From positions 1 to 64,000 of the forward strand of contig JAADIO010000005.1 in assembly GCA_013151235.1 (NCBI GenBank): a stretch of 64,000 nucleotides of DNA. Reading direction: 5' to 3'. The position numbers and the translations under genes are program-made. Origin of the DNA: Deltaproteobacteria bacterium. GTDB taxonomy: Bacteria; CG2-30-53-67. How positions within the stretch are numbered: the first letter of the stretch is position 1; each line of letters starts with the position of its first letter. Shown here one piece after another: positions 7,640 to 17,100 of this stretch. Below the pieces are notes generated by a model that saw nothing but the letters and a program-made list of their open reading frames with translations, did no database searches and was not told where the DNA came from.

Positions 7640-7692
7640 ATTTCTTTTGCAAAGCTGCCACATCCAAATCATTAGCATAATCTTTCAACCGA

Positions 7693-7721
7693 TTGTTATG
7701 TTACACGATTCACCATAAAAT
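7693..7721 (+). promoter_or_regulatory. Sigma-70 promoter for the PEP-CTERM gene
   Basis: TTGTTA-17 bp-TAAAAT on the plus strand, about 125 bp upstream of the start at 7847, in an AT-rich stretch. The implied leader of about 120 nt contains no riboswitch I recognise. Confidence 0.55.
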
Positions 7722-7846
7722 ATCCTATACATGCTCATCCGGCATATATATTGCTTATCACTTTCATGCAGTATCGCTTTATAACGTTTTCATGATTCAC
7801 ACAAAATGGTCTCTGAAATTCTCGGAAATCGGAAAGGAATTTTACC

Positions 7847-8809
7847 ATGTCGAAAACCAGTTCTTCAACCCCCACCCGCGTCCGGAGTTGGGCCGTCCAG
7901 CTTGGCGCTCTCGTCTTCTTACTCTTTTCCGTCACCACACCGGCGGCGGCTTCACCCGTCTATGCGGAAGCACGGCTAGATGGCGTTGTCCGGCAGGACG
8001 GCACCGCTGGCATGCAGCAAACCCCCTTCGATGTCGGCGGCGTCAATGCGACCACGGCGCAGGTCAACGAGGCCCTCCCCGAGTCTCAGGCAACCGGCAC
8101 GATGGGTATCGCTGCCCGCCACGTTGCCATAAGCACCGGCGCTACCTCCAGCCACACGAGCCACACCTGGTACGATGCGTGGAACCAACCCTATAATGTG
8201 ATCGACAGCCAGGCCACAGGCATGACGAGCCTTACAGCTCAGTTCTCGAGCACCTACCAGATCGGCTCGGCAACGCTCGCCGCCGGCACACCGGTGACCG
8301 TGGACCTCCTGTGGAATCTGCTAGGCTCAGTGTCACAGAGCTACGGCTACGCGGGAATCCATGTCGACACCTCCGGCAAGACCGGGGCATTAGGGGGAGG
8401 GAGTCCCAACCTTTATTCCTTTAACCACCTCCAGGATTGGGCGGTGGGACAAACGCATGACGGAACAAACCGGATTTTCGGCGACCCCGCCGGCGGGTCG
8501 GCGACGATCGACGCTTCGTTTACCGGCAGCGAGTCCCTGAAGGTCGGCGACATCTTCACCATTGGTGCCAACTTCGATGAGTTGCTGTACAGTTCCATCC
8601 ACAGTGAGATTATCCCTCCGAGTACCACTTGGCGCACCTATACCGATGGTTGGGGAACGGCAAACCTCACGGCCGATCTCAACCTCTCGTCGGCCGACAA
8701 CGTCGTCTTCACTCCCCTCGCCGTCCCCGAGCCCGCCTCCCTCCTCCTGATCGGAACCGGTCTGATCGGGCTGGCCGGATTGAGACAAAGGAACAGCCGC
8801 ACTGAATGA
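7847..8809 (+). CDS. PEP-CTERM exported protein
   Basis: Secreted protein of 320 residues. Residues 1-38 form a signal peptide ending near AAASP. The mature part is Thr/Ser/Gly-rich, beta-type and without a domain I recognise. The C-terminus has the full PEP-CTERM sorting signal: VPEPAS, a hydrophobic LLLIGTGLIGLAGL helix and a basic RQRNSR end. Such signals are cut by exosortase (EpsH/XrtA types), usually for export to the cell surface or exopolysaccharide matrix. No exosortase gene lies in the window, so it must be elsewhere. The start has an AAAGGAA site. Lower codon bias than the neighbours would fit a fast-evolving surface protein. Confidence 0.85.
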   Translation: MSKTSSSTPTRVRSWAVQLGALVFLLFSVTTPAAASPVYAEARLDGVVRQDGTAGMQQTPFDVGGVNATTAQVNEALPESQATGTMGIAARHVAISTGATSSHTSHTWYDAWNQPYNVIDSQATGMTSLTAQFSSTYQIGSATLAAGTPVTVDLLWNLLGSVSQSYGYAGIHVDTSGKTGALGGGSPNLYSFNHLQDWAVGQTHDGTNRIFGDPAGGSATIDASFTGSESLKVGDIFTIGANFDELLYSSIHSEIIPPSTTWRTYTDGWGTANLTADLNLSSADNVVFTPLAVPEPASLLLIGTGLIGLAGLRQRNSRTE

Positions 8810-8845
8810 CCCGAGTGGAAGCACGAAAGGTCGAGGAGTTGGGAC

Positions 8846-8894
8846 GATGCCGCCCCGGGTAAACCGGGACGCTACAGGGTTTTTACCCGGCATC
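8846..8894 (+). terminator. Long hairpin downstream of the PEP-CTERM gene
   Basis: The inner stem GGGTAAA/TTTACCC extends into an outer GATGCC/GGCATC pairing across a 5-base left bulge, with an 18-19-base loop. There is no clean T-run after it, so it may be a Rho-aided terminator or an mRNA-stabilising structure. Confidence 0.5.
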
Positions 8895-8901
8895 GGTTTT
8901 C

Positions 8902-9086
8902 TTCATGGCCTTCATGTGCTTCATGGTAAATTGCTTTTCCGGTTTTGCTTTTCCTTTGCGCCCTTTGCGTCCTCTGCGAGATGCCGCTTGCCGCTTTTGC
9001 CTTTGGTATTGTTTTGTCCCTCTGTGCCTTTGCCCCTCTGCCCCTTGCCTTTGTCTCCGTGTTCTCTGTGTACTCCGTGGTGATAT
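8902..9086. repeat. Cluster of low-complexity intergenic repeats
   Basis: Three motif types follow one another: CTTCATGG-type octamers (about 8902-8930), TTTGCGCCCTTTGCGTCC with CTCTGCGAG (8953-8980), and CTCCGTG/CTCTGTG/CTCCGTGG (about 9055-9082). The second type recurs at 32912-33068. No gene is supported between 8810 and 9190. Confidence 0.6.
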
Positions 9087-9123
9087 GCTTTTTGATTTCT
9101 CCGCGGTCAGGCGTTCCTGCGAC

Positions 9124-9151
9124 TTGACACCCTCCCTGAAGATGGTAGACT
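9124..9151 (+). promoter_or_regulatory. Sigma-70 promoter for the selenoprotein glutaredoxin gene
   Basis: Consensus TTGACA at 9124-9129, a 16-bp spacer, and TAGACT at 9146-9151, with the ATG about 40 bp downstream. Confidence 0.6.
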
Positions 9152-9190
9152 TTAAATCATCCGTAGAAACCGTTGAGAAAGAAGTTCGAA

Positions 9191-9427
9191 ATGAGACTTG
9201 AACTCTTCCAGTTTCCGACCTGACCTTACTGCATGAAGGTCCGTCGGGCCATCCGCAGACTTGAGGTCGATATGGAGTACAGGAACATCCTCTGGCCGCC
9301 GAACATCCGGCGCCTTATCCGGGAGGGGGGACGCTATCAGATCCCCTGCCTCTTCATCGACGGGAAGGCGATGTACGAATCGGACGATATCATAGGTTTC
9401 CTGCGGGAACATTTCCCCGCCCGCTGA
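9191..9427 (+). CDS. Glutaredoxin-like selenoprotein (UPYC active site, UGA read as Sec)
   Basis: Small thiol-redox protein of 78 residues. From the ATG at 9191 the frame encodes MRLELFQFPT, then an in-frame TGA (9221-9223), then PYCMKVRRAIRRLEV and on to the stop. The TGA falls exactly at the first active-site cysteine of the glutaredoxin C-P-Y-C motif, giving U11-P-Y-C14. Both sides fit one glutaredoxin fold: first beta strand LELFQF before the UGA, then helix 1, the cis-proline segment YQIPCLFIDG, and the ESDDIIGFLREHF helix seen in Grx/GST-N proteins. A SECIS-like hairpin follows the UGA and a good promoter precedes the gene. The shorter ORF from 9233 would lack the active site. Reading UGA as Sec needs selA/B/C/D elsewhere in the genome. 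Confidence 0.85.
9229..9258 (+). promoter_or_regulatory. Bacterial SECIS-like hairpin after the UGA codon
   Basis: CTGC (9229-9232) pairs with GCAG (9255-9258), and ATG (9233-9235) pairs with CAT (9250-9252) across a 2-base bulge. The apical part holds GGTC at 9238-9241, 15-18 nt after the UGA, the position and loop composition expected for SelB binding. An inner GGTCC/GGGCC alternative pairing is possible. Confidence 0.6.
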
Positions 9428-9467
9428 ATTCCCGTCACCGGGAACGCTGATGAAAGGAAAGAAGACA

Positions 9468-10376
9468 ATGATCTTTGTTGCCGGGGGAACAGGCTTCGTC
9501 GGGCGCCGTCTCCTGAGAGGGTTGAAAGAGGAAGGACGGTCCATCCGGTGCCTCGTCCGGAACCGGGAAAAGGCGGAGTGGGTCGCAGGTCTCGGTTTCG
9601 AGGCCGCGGAAGGGGATATCTCCGATCCCGGATCCTTGAAGGGAGCGCTGGAGAGCATCGATACGGTGGTCCACCTCGTCGGAATCATCGAGGAAAAAGG
9701 CGGCGCCACCTTTGAGTCGGTCCACGTGAAGGGAACGGGACACCTCGTCAACGAAGCGGTTGCAGCCGGGGTGAAACACTTCTTCTACCAGTCGGCCCTC
9801 GGGGCGGATCCCGCCTCTCCCTTCGGCTACCTGAAAACAAAAGCCAAGGCGGAGGAGATCGTCACCTCTTCCGGAATCGATTATACGATCTTCCGCCCTT
9901 CCCTGATCGTAGGGGAGGGGGACGGCTTCACCGAACGGATGAAGCAGATCGTCTCCCTCGGCCCGGTCGTCCCCGTGCCGGGTGACGGGACGGCCCGCTT
10001 CCAGCCCTTTTCCGTAGACGACTGGTACCGTGCATTCCAAAAGGTGCTTGACGGCAAGGTGGAACGGAACCGAACCTACGAGATGGGGGGAGCCGAGCAG
10101 TTGACCTATAACGAGATCCTCCGGGAGATCCTGCTCGTCCTCCATCTGGACAAACTGATCGTTCATCTGCCGATGGGGCTTACACGGTTGATGCTTCCTT
10201 TCATGGGGCCGGCAAGATCGGTCGCCTCCCTCCTCGGGAAGGAGATCCCCGAGGTTACGGCCGACCTCCTCGCCCTTCTCAGCCGGGACAATATCTGTGC
10301 CATCGATTCCCTGGAGAAAGATTTCGGGATCGAACCGATCCCCTTCGCGGAGGCACTCCGATCCTTCCTGAAGTAA
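9468..10376 (+). CDS. NAD(P)-binding atypical SDR, NmrA/NDUFA9-like
   Basis: Predicted NAD(P)-dependent epimerase/dehydratase-type protein of 302 residues. The Rossmann nucleotide motif GGTGFVGRRLL sits at the N-terminus, followed by CLVRN, the GD(I) acidic turn and DTVVHLVG, as in complex I NDUFA9-like and plant isoflavone-reductase-like SDRs. Sequence alone does not give a substrate; quinone- or lipid-related roles are known in relatives. The ATG at 9468 has GGAAAG about eight bases ahead; another ATG lies at 9450. It is 40 bp from the selenoprotein gene and probably co-transcribed with it. Confidence 0.8.
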   Translation: MIFVAGGTGFVGRRLLRGLKEEGRSIRCLVRNREKAEWVAGLGFEAAEGDISDPGSLKGALESIDTVVHLVGIIEEKGGATFESVHVKGTGHLVNEAVAAGVKHFFYQSALGADPASPFGYLKTKAKAEEIVTSSGIDYTIFRPSLIVGEGDGFTERMKQIVSLGPVVPVPGDGTARFQPFSVDDWYRAFQKVLDGKVERNRTYEMGGAEQLTYNEILREILLVLHLDKLIVHLPMGLTRLMLPFMGPARSVASLLGKEIPEVTADLLALLSRDNICAIDSLEKDFGIEPIPFAEALRSFLK

Positions 10377-10412
10377 TCCCCTCTTCGGAGAGAGACGGCA
10401 ATTTCCATGGTT

Positions 10413-11459
10413 TCAATCTTCGGTCAACCGGAACCAGGCAGCCAGGATCCCCATGTACCAGGCAAAACTCAGAAGGGCCGTGACCGCATCAAAGAAAGCG
10501 AAATCGGTCAGTGGACGGAAGAAGCGGTCGTGAAAACAAAGGCAGGGGTTACGATCTCCACCGAACACGGGCCCCAGCAGGAGATCTATGAAGAAGAAGA
10601 GCTGCCAGGCATTACGGCGTATGTAACGCCCCAGCCGGAACCAGACACGGATGCTCCCCGTGAAACCGAGATCCTCCCTGAACATCCGCCGCAGGACCCG
10701 GAAATAGGGGGTCAACAAGAGCCGCCCCATCCCGCTTTGCACGGAATAGACATTCCGGGCACGCTCAAAGAAAATGAGAGTCCCCGTACTGTAAAGCCCC
10801 ATGATGATCCCCATCAGTATGTAACGCCGATGGAAGCCTTCCACTTCAAACCGCCGGGCGGAGGTTGCAAGCACTCCGGGCAGGGTGATCCAGGCCCCCT
10901 CTTCCCGGATCCGTTCCGCCATCTCCTGGTCTTCGAGGAACGGGAAGGTCTCATCGAACCCACCGAGGCGTTCAAAATATCCCTTCGACAGCAGGAAGCC
11001 CTGGTCGCCGCTGGTGGTATTGGTTCTATTGAGACGGCTCTTGGCTTCGAGGAACCGGTAGGCCAGGGAGTTCCGGCCGTCGGACCGCTGAAAACGGAGG
11101 GGGAAATGGCCCGCCACGCCGTCACCGCCCAATCGCGAGATCTCCTCCCGTAACCGGTCGAGTGCGTTTGCAAGAAGGCGCGGGTCTTCCAGCCCGGAGT
11201 CTGCGTGGAGAAAGAGGAGGAATTCTCCCCGTGCGGCCCGGGCTCCGGCGTTCATCTGCCGTCCCCTCCCCCGCTCCGTCCGTACGACAACGGCATGAAA
11301 TGATTCTGCGATCCGGCATGAATCGTCATGAGACCCTCCGTCGGCGATGATAATTTCCAGAGAGAGCCCTTGTTGATTCCGGAGAGAAGTGAGCAGGTCA
11401 GGCAGATGTTCCGCCTCATCCAGGACAGGAATGATCAGAGAAAGATAAGGTACAGACAT
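10413..11459 (-). CDS. Family 2 glycosyltransferase (TIGR04283-like)
   Basis: GT-A fold transferase of 348 residues. The start SLIIPVLDEAEHLPDLL, the ADGGSHDDS nucleotide-sugar motif and the RGRGRQMNAGA segment match the TIGR04283 group, some of which lie in arsenosugar or carotenoid/hopanoid-like loci. The metal-site region is FLHADS. Unlike the short family members it has a C-terminal extension of about 120 residues with hydrophobic stretches (near 275-290 and 320-340), suggesting membrane attachment. It starts 5 bp after the flavoprotein stop, so the two form an operon with the histone gene. Donor and acceptor are unknown. Confidence 0.8.
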   Translation of the reverse strand: MSVPYLSLIIPVLDEAEHLPDLLTSLRNQQGLSLEIIIADGGSHDDSCRIAESFHAVVVRTERGRGRQMNAGARAARGEFLLFLHADSGLEDPRLLANALDRLREEISRLGGDGVAGHFPLRFQRSDGRNSLAYRFLEAKSRLNRTNTTSGDQGFLLSKGYFERLGGFDETFPFLEDQEMAERIREEGAWITLPGVLATSARRFEVEGFHRRYILMGIIMGLYSTGTLIFFERARNVYSVQSGMGRLLLTPYFRVLRRMFREDLGFTGSIRVWFRLGRYIRRNAWQLFFFIDLLLGPVFGGDRNPCLCFHDRFFRPLTDFAFFDAVTALLSFAWYMGILAAWFRLTED

Positions 11460-11464
11460 TTTGT

Positions 11465-12667
11465 TCAGGAACGGTCCTGCTTCAGACGATCAAACTCACT
11501 GAAGGATCTTGAGACACAATCCTCGATGGCCACACCGCTGAAATAGTTTCCCGTCAGATAGAGTGACGTCTCCCGGAGTTTCTCATCGATCCGCCGGACC
11601 CACTCTTTGTGCCCGACACGAAGGGCGGGGAGGAGATTCTCCTTCTCCACGACATCGACCAGTTGATTCTCCGTAAGCCCGAGCAGTTCACAGGCACGCC
11701 GGACCTTTCCTTCCCGGTCGAGCCGGCCCGGCTTGAAGTGGAAGGTGAAGCCGCGGTATCGATGATGGGGAACCGTATCCCGGGAGACGATGGAATAGAA
11801 ACTGTCTTCGGCCGCCACGGCCCCTGCGAAGGGAGGTAGGGAAAGATCCTTCTTCTCGACAACAACCCCAAGCGATTCGATCCGTACCGTCTTGATACAA
11901 TGCAATTCACCGGCAAGATCGGGCAAGGTTTCATCCAGCAGTGAGGCCGCCGTCGAAGCGGGAACGGCCAATGCCACGGAGGGAGACCGAACTTCCCTCC
12001 CCTCCCTCAGGAGAACCCGGAAGTCCCGGCCCTCCTTCCGCAGAACGGAAACACCTTCTCCGAAACGGACCTCCAACCCCTTCTGAGAGGTGGCGGCACC
12101 GGCAAGACTCTGAAGACCCCGGCGAAAGGTGAAGCTCTTCAAGACATCCTTGCGACGGGAACGCTTTTTGAACAGCATGTCGGCCGGGAAATCGCCCGTT
12201 TCCTGGGAAAGAACGGAGTTGAAAAGGTGAGAAAAGAGGGTTTTGAAATTTTTTCTCCCGACGATGGGACCGTAGTAGGAGGCGACGCTTTGCCCTTCCT
12301 TCCTGAGCCGGAAAAGGCGGGGAACGGAGAGCAGCAGTTCCGAAAAATTGATGCACGAGGGAATCGATTTCAAGCGATCCTCCCGGATCATTTTAAAGGG
12401 GACCTTCGCCCGTGGCTGCAGTTGATCCTGAATCCCGCACCCCTCGATCATGGAGAGTAGATTCCCGTAGGAATTGTAACAGGTATGAGCGCCCAGCTCG
12501 AGCCAAAACCCCTCGCCGGAGCCATCATGGGTGTGGGAATGAAAAGCCCCGCCCGGACGGTCTTCCCTCTCGAGGATGACCGTCTTCATCCCCGCCCGGG
12601 CACAGCGGTATCCCAGGCTCATGCCGCTGATGCCCGCGCCGATAATGATGATGTCGCAGGTTTCCAA
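11465..12667 (-). CDS. FAD-dependent amine oxidase/protoporphyrinogen oxidase-like protein
   Basis: Flavoprotein of 400 residues with the N-terminal dinucleotide-binding motif IIIGAGISGMSLG and a second conserved segment LEREDRPGG, followed by a FAD/substrate domain; the C-terminal ALRVGHKEW and LYLTGNYFSGVAIEDCV segments are typical of this superfamily. It resembles HemG/HemY-type protoporphyrinogen oxidases and phytoene-desaturase relatives. The specific reaction is not settled by sequence. It lies between a histone-fold gene (12-bp gap) and a glycosyltransferase (5-bp gap), with no haem gene nearby. Confidence 0.75.
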   Translation of the reverse strand: METCDIIIIGAGISGMSLGYRCARAGMKTVILEREDRPGGAFHSHTHDGSGEGFWLELGAHTCYNSYGNLLSMIEGCGIQDQLQPRAKVPFKMIREDRLKSIPSCINFSELLLSVPRLFRLRKEGQSVASYYGPIVGRKNFKTLFSHLFNSVLSQETGDFPADMLFKKRSRRKDVLKSFTFRRGLQSLAGAATSQKGLEVRFGEGVSVLRKEGRDFRVLLREGREVRSPSVALAVPASTAASLLDETLPDLAGELHCIKTVRIESLGVVVEKKDLSLPPFAGAVAAEDSFYSIVSRDTVPHHRYRGFTFHFKPGRLDREGKVRRACELLGLTENQLVDVVEKENLLPALRVGHKEWVRRIDEKLRETSLYLTGNYFSGVAIEDCVSRSFSEFDRLKQDRS

Positions 12668-12679
12668 TCCCGTCCCCTT

Positions 12680-12874
12680 TCAGGATTGGAAGTCGCGGTC
12701 CATGACGGTCTTTCTGCGGTCGGACCGGGCTTTCTCAATCGCCTGATCGCACATCTTCCGGATCAGATCGGAAAGGGCCGACGCAACATTTCCCGCCGTG
12801 TTCATCCCCGAAGCGGACCGGATATAATTCTTCACCTTCGAAACAACGACGAGCACCTCGTTCTCACTGCTCAT
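12680..12874 (-). CDS. Bacterial histone-fold protein
   Basis: A 64-residue protein that matches a minimal single histone fold. Helix 1 is about 8-21 (VLVVVSKVKNYIRS), helix 2 about 25-52 (a long amphipathic helix through IRKMCDQAIEKAR), and the loop RRKTV is followed by a short helix MDRDF. RxTV-x-x-x-D is the signature of the loop 2/helix 3 junction in archaeal histones. Small bacterial histones such as the Bdellovibrio protein share the VLVV-SKVK opening and truncated helix 3. Expected role: dimeric DNA-binding chromatin protein in the cytoplasm. The start has a very strong AAAGGAGGAAG site, fitting high expression. It leads an operon with two enzymes of unrelated type, which is odd for a chromatin protein. 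The assignment is pattern-based. Confidence 0.75.
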   Translation of the reverse strand: MSSENEVLVVVSKVKNYIRSASGMNTAGNVASALSDLIRKMCDQAIEKARSDRRKTVMDRDFQS

Positions 12875-13067
12875 ATTCTTCCTCCTTTCAACGGAATACT
12901 GCTTTCAAAAAATCCCACCCTGCGGATTAATAGCAGATGAACCGGCAAATAACAAGGAAAATGATTCCCTTCGCCCTCGATGTTTTTGGTAGTCAATGCC
13001 GGGGAAACATGCTAAATTTATTTACAATTTGGACAATTCTCAACAGATCGACACCGAGAGAAGAACC

Positions 13068-14168
13068 ATGAAGCGATATCCACGGTGTATATATCTCCTT
13101 ATCCTCTACCTTTCTTTCTCTTGGCCCCTGTCCGGGTGCAAACAAAAAACGGCGGAGGAAGCCCCCTCCCCGGTGGAAGTGGAACTCCTTCGGGTCCACC
13201 CGCAGGATATTTCAGAACACTTTGCGGTCGGCGGCCTGCTGAAGGCAGGAGAAACCTCCATCATCACTGCGGAAATCAACGGGGCAATCCGGAAAGAATT
13301 TTACCGGGCGGGGGACCGGGTGGAAAAAGGCGATGTTCTCCTTGAATTCGATCCGGAGCCCTTTTCGCTGAACCTGGACGCCGCCGATGCAAACCTGGAA
13401 AAGGCCGAGGTCCGTTTTTCCAACCGCCGAAAGGAATACAACAGGCGACGTCAACTCCTGAAAGAGGGTTTCATCTCCACGGAGGAGGTGGACCAGGCGG
13501 AGCGGCTGTTTCAATCCGCAAAGGCCGACCTGGACGCGGCAAAGGCAAACCGGCAGCAGGCGGCAAGAGAAATGAGAAAGACCGAGGTCCGCTCTCCCCT
13601 CCCCGGAATCGTCGTTTCCCGTTATCGGGAGGTCGGGGAGCAGGTTCCGCCGGGAACTCCTCTTTTCAAGGTGGACGATATCCGACATCTCCGCATCATC
13701 GCCGGCGTTTCCGAAGAGCAGGTTTTGCAGATCAAAGAGAAACAACCCGTTACGGTGCGGATCGATCCTTTCGGCAAAAAAATCTTTTCAGGACGGGTGA
13801 CACGAATCTCCGTCCCTGCCTCTGAACAAGGAGGAACCTTTCCCGTGGAGGTCGATCTCGCGAACCCTCAGGGACTCCTGAAACCGGGCATGGTTGCACA
13901 GGTCCTCTTCCCCGGAAGAATGCACCGGGGGGTTTTCCTGATTCCCCGGAACGCCGTTGTGAAGGAACTGGGGCGCAGTCGGGTCTGGCGGGTTCACAAC
14001 GGCAGGGCCGCCGGTATCCCTGTTACACTCGGCGCCGACTTCGGTTTTGAAGTGGCCGTCACAAAAGGCCTTGCCCCCGGAGATCAGGTCGTCGTGATCG
14101 GGCAGGACAAATTGACGGAGGGTACGGCCGTTACCATCCGGAAGATCGACGAGGAGACGGACCGATGA
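13068..14168 (+). CDS. RND efflux periplasmic adaptor (membrane fusion) lipoprotein
   Basis: Periplasmic adaptor that links an RND pump to an outer-membrane channel. The N-terminal lipobox LSGC places the lipidated cysteine at residue 24. A biotinyl/lipoyl-like hairpin follows (about 70-100 and 185-215), then a coiled-coil helical pair (about 105-175), then beta-barrel and membrane-proximal domains ending DQVVVIGQDKLTEGT. I chose the ATG at 13068 (MKRYPRC) because it begins the signal peptide; an upstream ATG at 12996 would add 24 non-hydrophobic residues. The stop overlaps the pump start by 4 bp (ATGA). Confidence 0.9.
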   Translation: MKRYPRCIYLLILYLSFSWPLSGCKQKTAEEAPSPVEVELLRVHPQDISEHFAVGGLLKAGETSIITAEINGAIRKEFYRAGDRVEKGDVLLEFDPEPFSLNLDAADANLEKAEVRFSNRRKEYNRRRQLLKEGFISTEEVDQAERLFQSAKADLDAAKANRQQAAREMRKTEVRSPLPGIVVSRYREVGEQVPPGTPLFKVDDIRHLRIIAGVSEEQVLQIKEKQPVTVRIDPFGKKIFSGRVTRISVPASEQGGTFPVEVDLANPQGLLKPGMVAQVLFPGRMHRGVFLIPRNAVVKELGRSRVWRVHNGRAAGIPVTLGADFGFEVAVTKGLAPGDQVVVIGQDKLTEGTAVTIRKIDEETDR

Positions 14169-17100
14169 CGGTGGGGGCCTTTTCGGTCAAGAACCCTGTT
14201 TTCGTCAATCTCGTTCTCCTGTTGTTTGTGGTCCTCGGGATCACCTCTTTTCGAAGCATGCCCAGGGAAGTCTTTCCCTCGGTTCCCCTCGACATGGTGA
14301 CGGTCACAACCGTCTATCCCGGCGTCTCGCCCGAAGAGATTGAAAAGATCATCACCATCCCGGAAGAGAACGCACTCCAGGGGGTGGATGGAATCAATGA
14401 GATCGATTCCCAGTCACGAGAGGGAATGAGCCTCATTCTGGCAAAGGTGGATCAGGACCGGGATCTGAAGAAGGTCTCCCAGGACATGGAAAGCGCCCTG
14501 AACCGGATGGACCCGCTGCCGGATGACGCCAAAAGCCCGGTGGTGCAAGAGATCGAGACCCGCTACCCCGTGATCAACATCTCGGTCTACGGGAACACTT
14601 CAGAGGATGTACGCCGGGAAATATCAGACGAGTTGGAAGACAGGATACTGGAGATTCCGGGGGTAGGTGAAGTTCTGAAATCCGGATACCGCGACCGGGA
14701 AATCTGGGTCGAAGTCGATCCTCATCGTCTCGACGCCTATCATCTGCCGATTTCCGAAGTCGTCCTGGCACTGAAACGACGGAATCTAAATCTTCCTGCC
14801 GGCATTCTCAAGGGGATCCGGCAAGAGTTTCTCATTCGAACAGTGGGGGAATTCCGATCGACAAAAGAGATCCTTGATACGGTGATCCGGAAAGGAACCG
14901 ACGGCGGCATGGTCCGGATCCGGGACGTGGCGGATGTGAAGAATACCTTTGAAGAGGCCTCCCGGTTTGGACGTTCCAACGGCGCCAGAGCCATTACGCT
15001 GATCGTCACAAAACAGGCCCGGGGCGATACCATCAAGATTGCCGATGCCGTCAAAAAGCTGAAAAGCGACCTGGAATCCCATCTCCCGGCAGGCGCCCAT
15101 CTCTCCCTCTCCCAGGACAATTCCCAGTGGATCCGAAACCGGCTCCATACCCTCTACGTGAACGGATCGATCGGATTCATCCTGGTCTGCACCATCCTCT
15201 TCCTGACATTGAACTGGCGGATCGCACTCTTTACGGCACTGGGAATCCCCTTCTCCTTCCTGGGAGCCTTCACCTTCATGAAATTCTTCGGCATGACCAT
15301 CAACATGCTGACCCTCTTCTCCCTCATCGTCGTATTGGGGATCGTCGTCGACGATGCAATCATCATTGCGGAGAATGTCTTCCGTCACCTGGCCATGGGC
15401 AAGAGTCCGAGCCGTGCCGCCATTGAGGGAACCAACGAAGTCGTGACCCCCGTCTTTGCCGCTGTGAGTACCACCATTGCCGCCTTTCTTCCGATGTTGA
15501 TGATGACGGGAATCCTGGGAAAATTCATGCGGGTCATCCCGATCGTAGTGAACTTTGCTCTCATCGCCTCCCTGGTCGAGGCTCTTCTGACCCTCCCCTC
15601 CCATCTGGCCGATTTCGCCCCCTCCACTTCACGGACACGCCCCCTTTTCGGTTCGGGGAAGCGCTTCCGGAGTTACAAACGGCGCTTTGCTCGGGCTCTG
15701 GGCTGGCTGCTGCGCCGAAGATACAAGGTCCTTCTCTCTCTCTTGCTGGTCACCATCGTGACCGGTCTGATTGCCCGGTATGAGATTCCCTTTGTTCTTT
15801 TCGACACCAACGATATCCCCTCCTTCATCGTACAGATCGAAACGCCGGAAGGCTCTCCGCTCATCCGGACCGAGGCGGTCATCGCCAGAATCGAAAAGCG
15901 GCTGCTCCGGTTTCCGAAGAACGAGATCACCACCCTCTCCTCTCTGGTGGGAAGTCACTTCGATCCCTCTTCCGGACGGACGCAGACCGGCACGCAGCTC
16001 GGACAGGTCATGGTGGAACTGCCTCAGTTTAATGCCGAGAACCGGGTCAACGGTTATCAAGTCCTGGAGAAAGCCCGCCGTGCCCTCCGGGGAATCAGCG
16101 GCATAAAGAAAATGGAATTCGTGAAGATCCAGGCCGGCCCCCCGGTGGGAAAGGCGGTAGAGGTCCGGATCCGGGGAAAAGAACTTCCCGTTCTGCGCCG
16201 TCTCTCCGGCAAGATCCAGGCATACCTGAAAACACTCCCCGGCACCCGGGATATCCAGGATGATCTCGAAGGGGGAAAGAAGGAATTAATCGTCCGGGTC
16301 GATGAGAAAAAAGCAGCCCTCTTCGGCATCCACGTGGAAGATGTCGCCCTGGCGTTGAAAAGCTATTACGGTGGGATCAAGACGAGCGAGATCCATCGCA
16401 AGAAAGACCAGATCGATGTCATTGTCCGGATGGCCCCGAAATTCCGGAGCGATTATACTCTCATCAAAACCCTGAAGGTCGCCAACGCATCGGGAGAGTT
16501 GATCCCGCTTTCGATGGTTACGAAACGCTCCCTTCAGGAGGGTTCGGGCGTGATTCGCAGAAAGGACCAGCGCCGGACCATCACCGTCACCGCCGATGTC
16601 GATACCGGCATCACCACCTCTTCGGCCGTCAAAAAGAAGATTGAAAAACAGTTCGGCACCCTTGCCGGAACCTATCCCGGTTACAGCTTCGCCTTCGCAG
16701 GGGAACAGAAAGAACAGATGGAATCGGTGCAGTCACTCATCGACGCCTTTCTCATATCGATCATCACGATCTACATCATTTTGGGAACCCTCTTCCGCTC
16801 CTTCATCCAGCCCTTCGTGGTCATGATCGCCGTCCCTTTCGCCTTTATCGGCGTGATCATCGGACACCTCGTAATGGGGATCTCCTTCGGTCTTCTGTCA
16901 ATGATCGGGATGGTCGCCATGGTGGGGATCGTCGTCAACGACTCCCTCGTCCTGCTCGACTTCATCAACAAGAGCCGTTCCGCCGGCATGAGCCGATGGC
17001 GCTCCATCATCACCGCAACGGAGACACGGTTCCGGCCCATCATCCTCACATCGCTGACCACCATCGCCGGGGTTTCCACCCTCGCCTTTCAACGGACGGG

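Noticed and set aside
9233-9427. 64-residue ORF as a complete gene
   Set aside because: It lacks the first strand and active-site position of the glutaredoxin fold. The in-frame upstream part, across the TGA, restores them.
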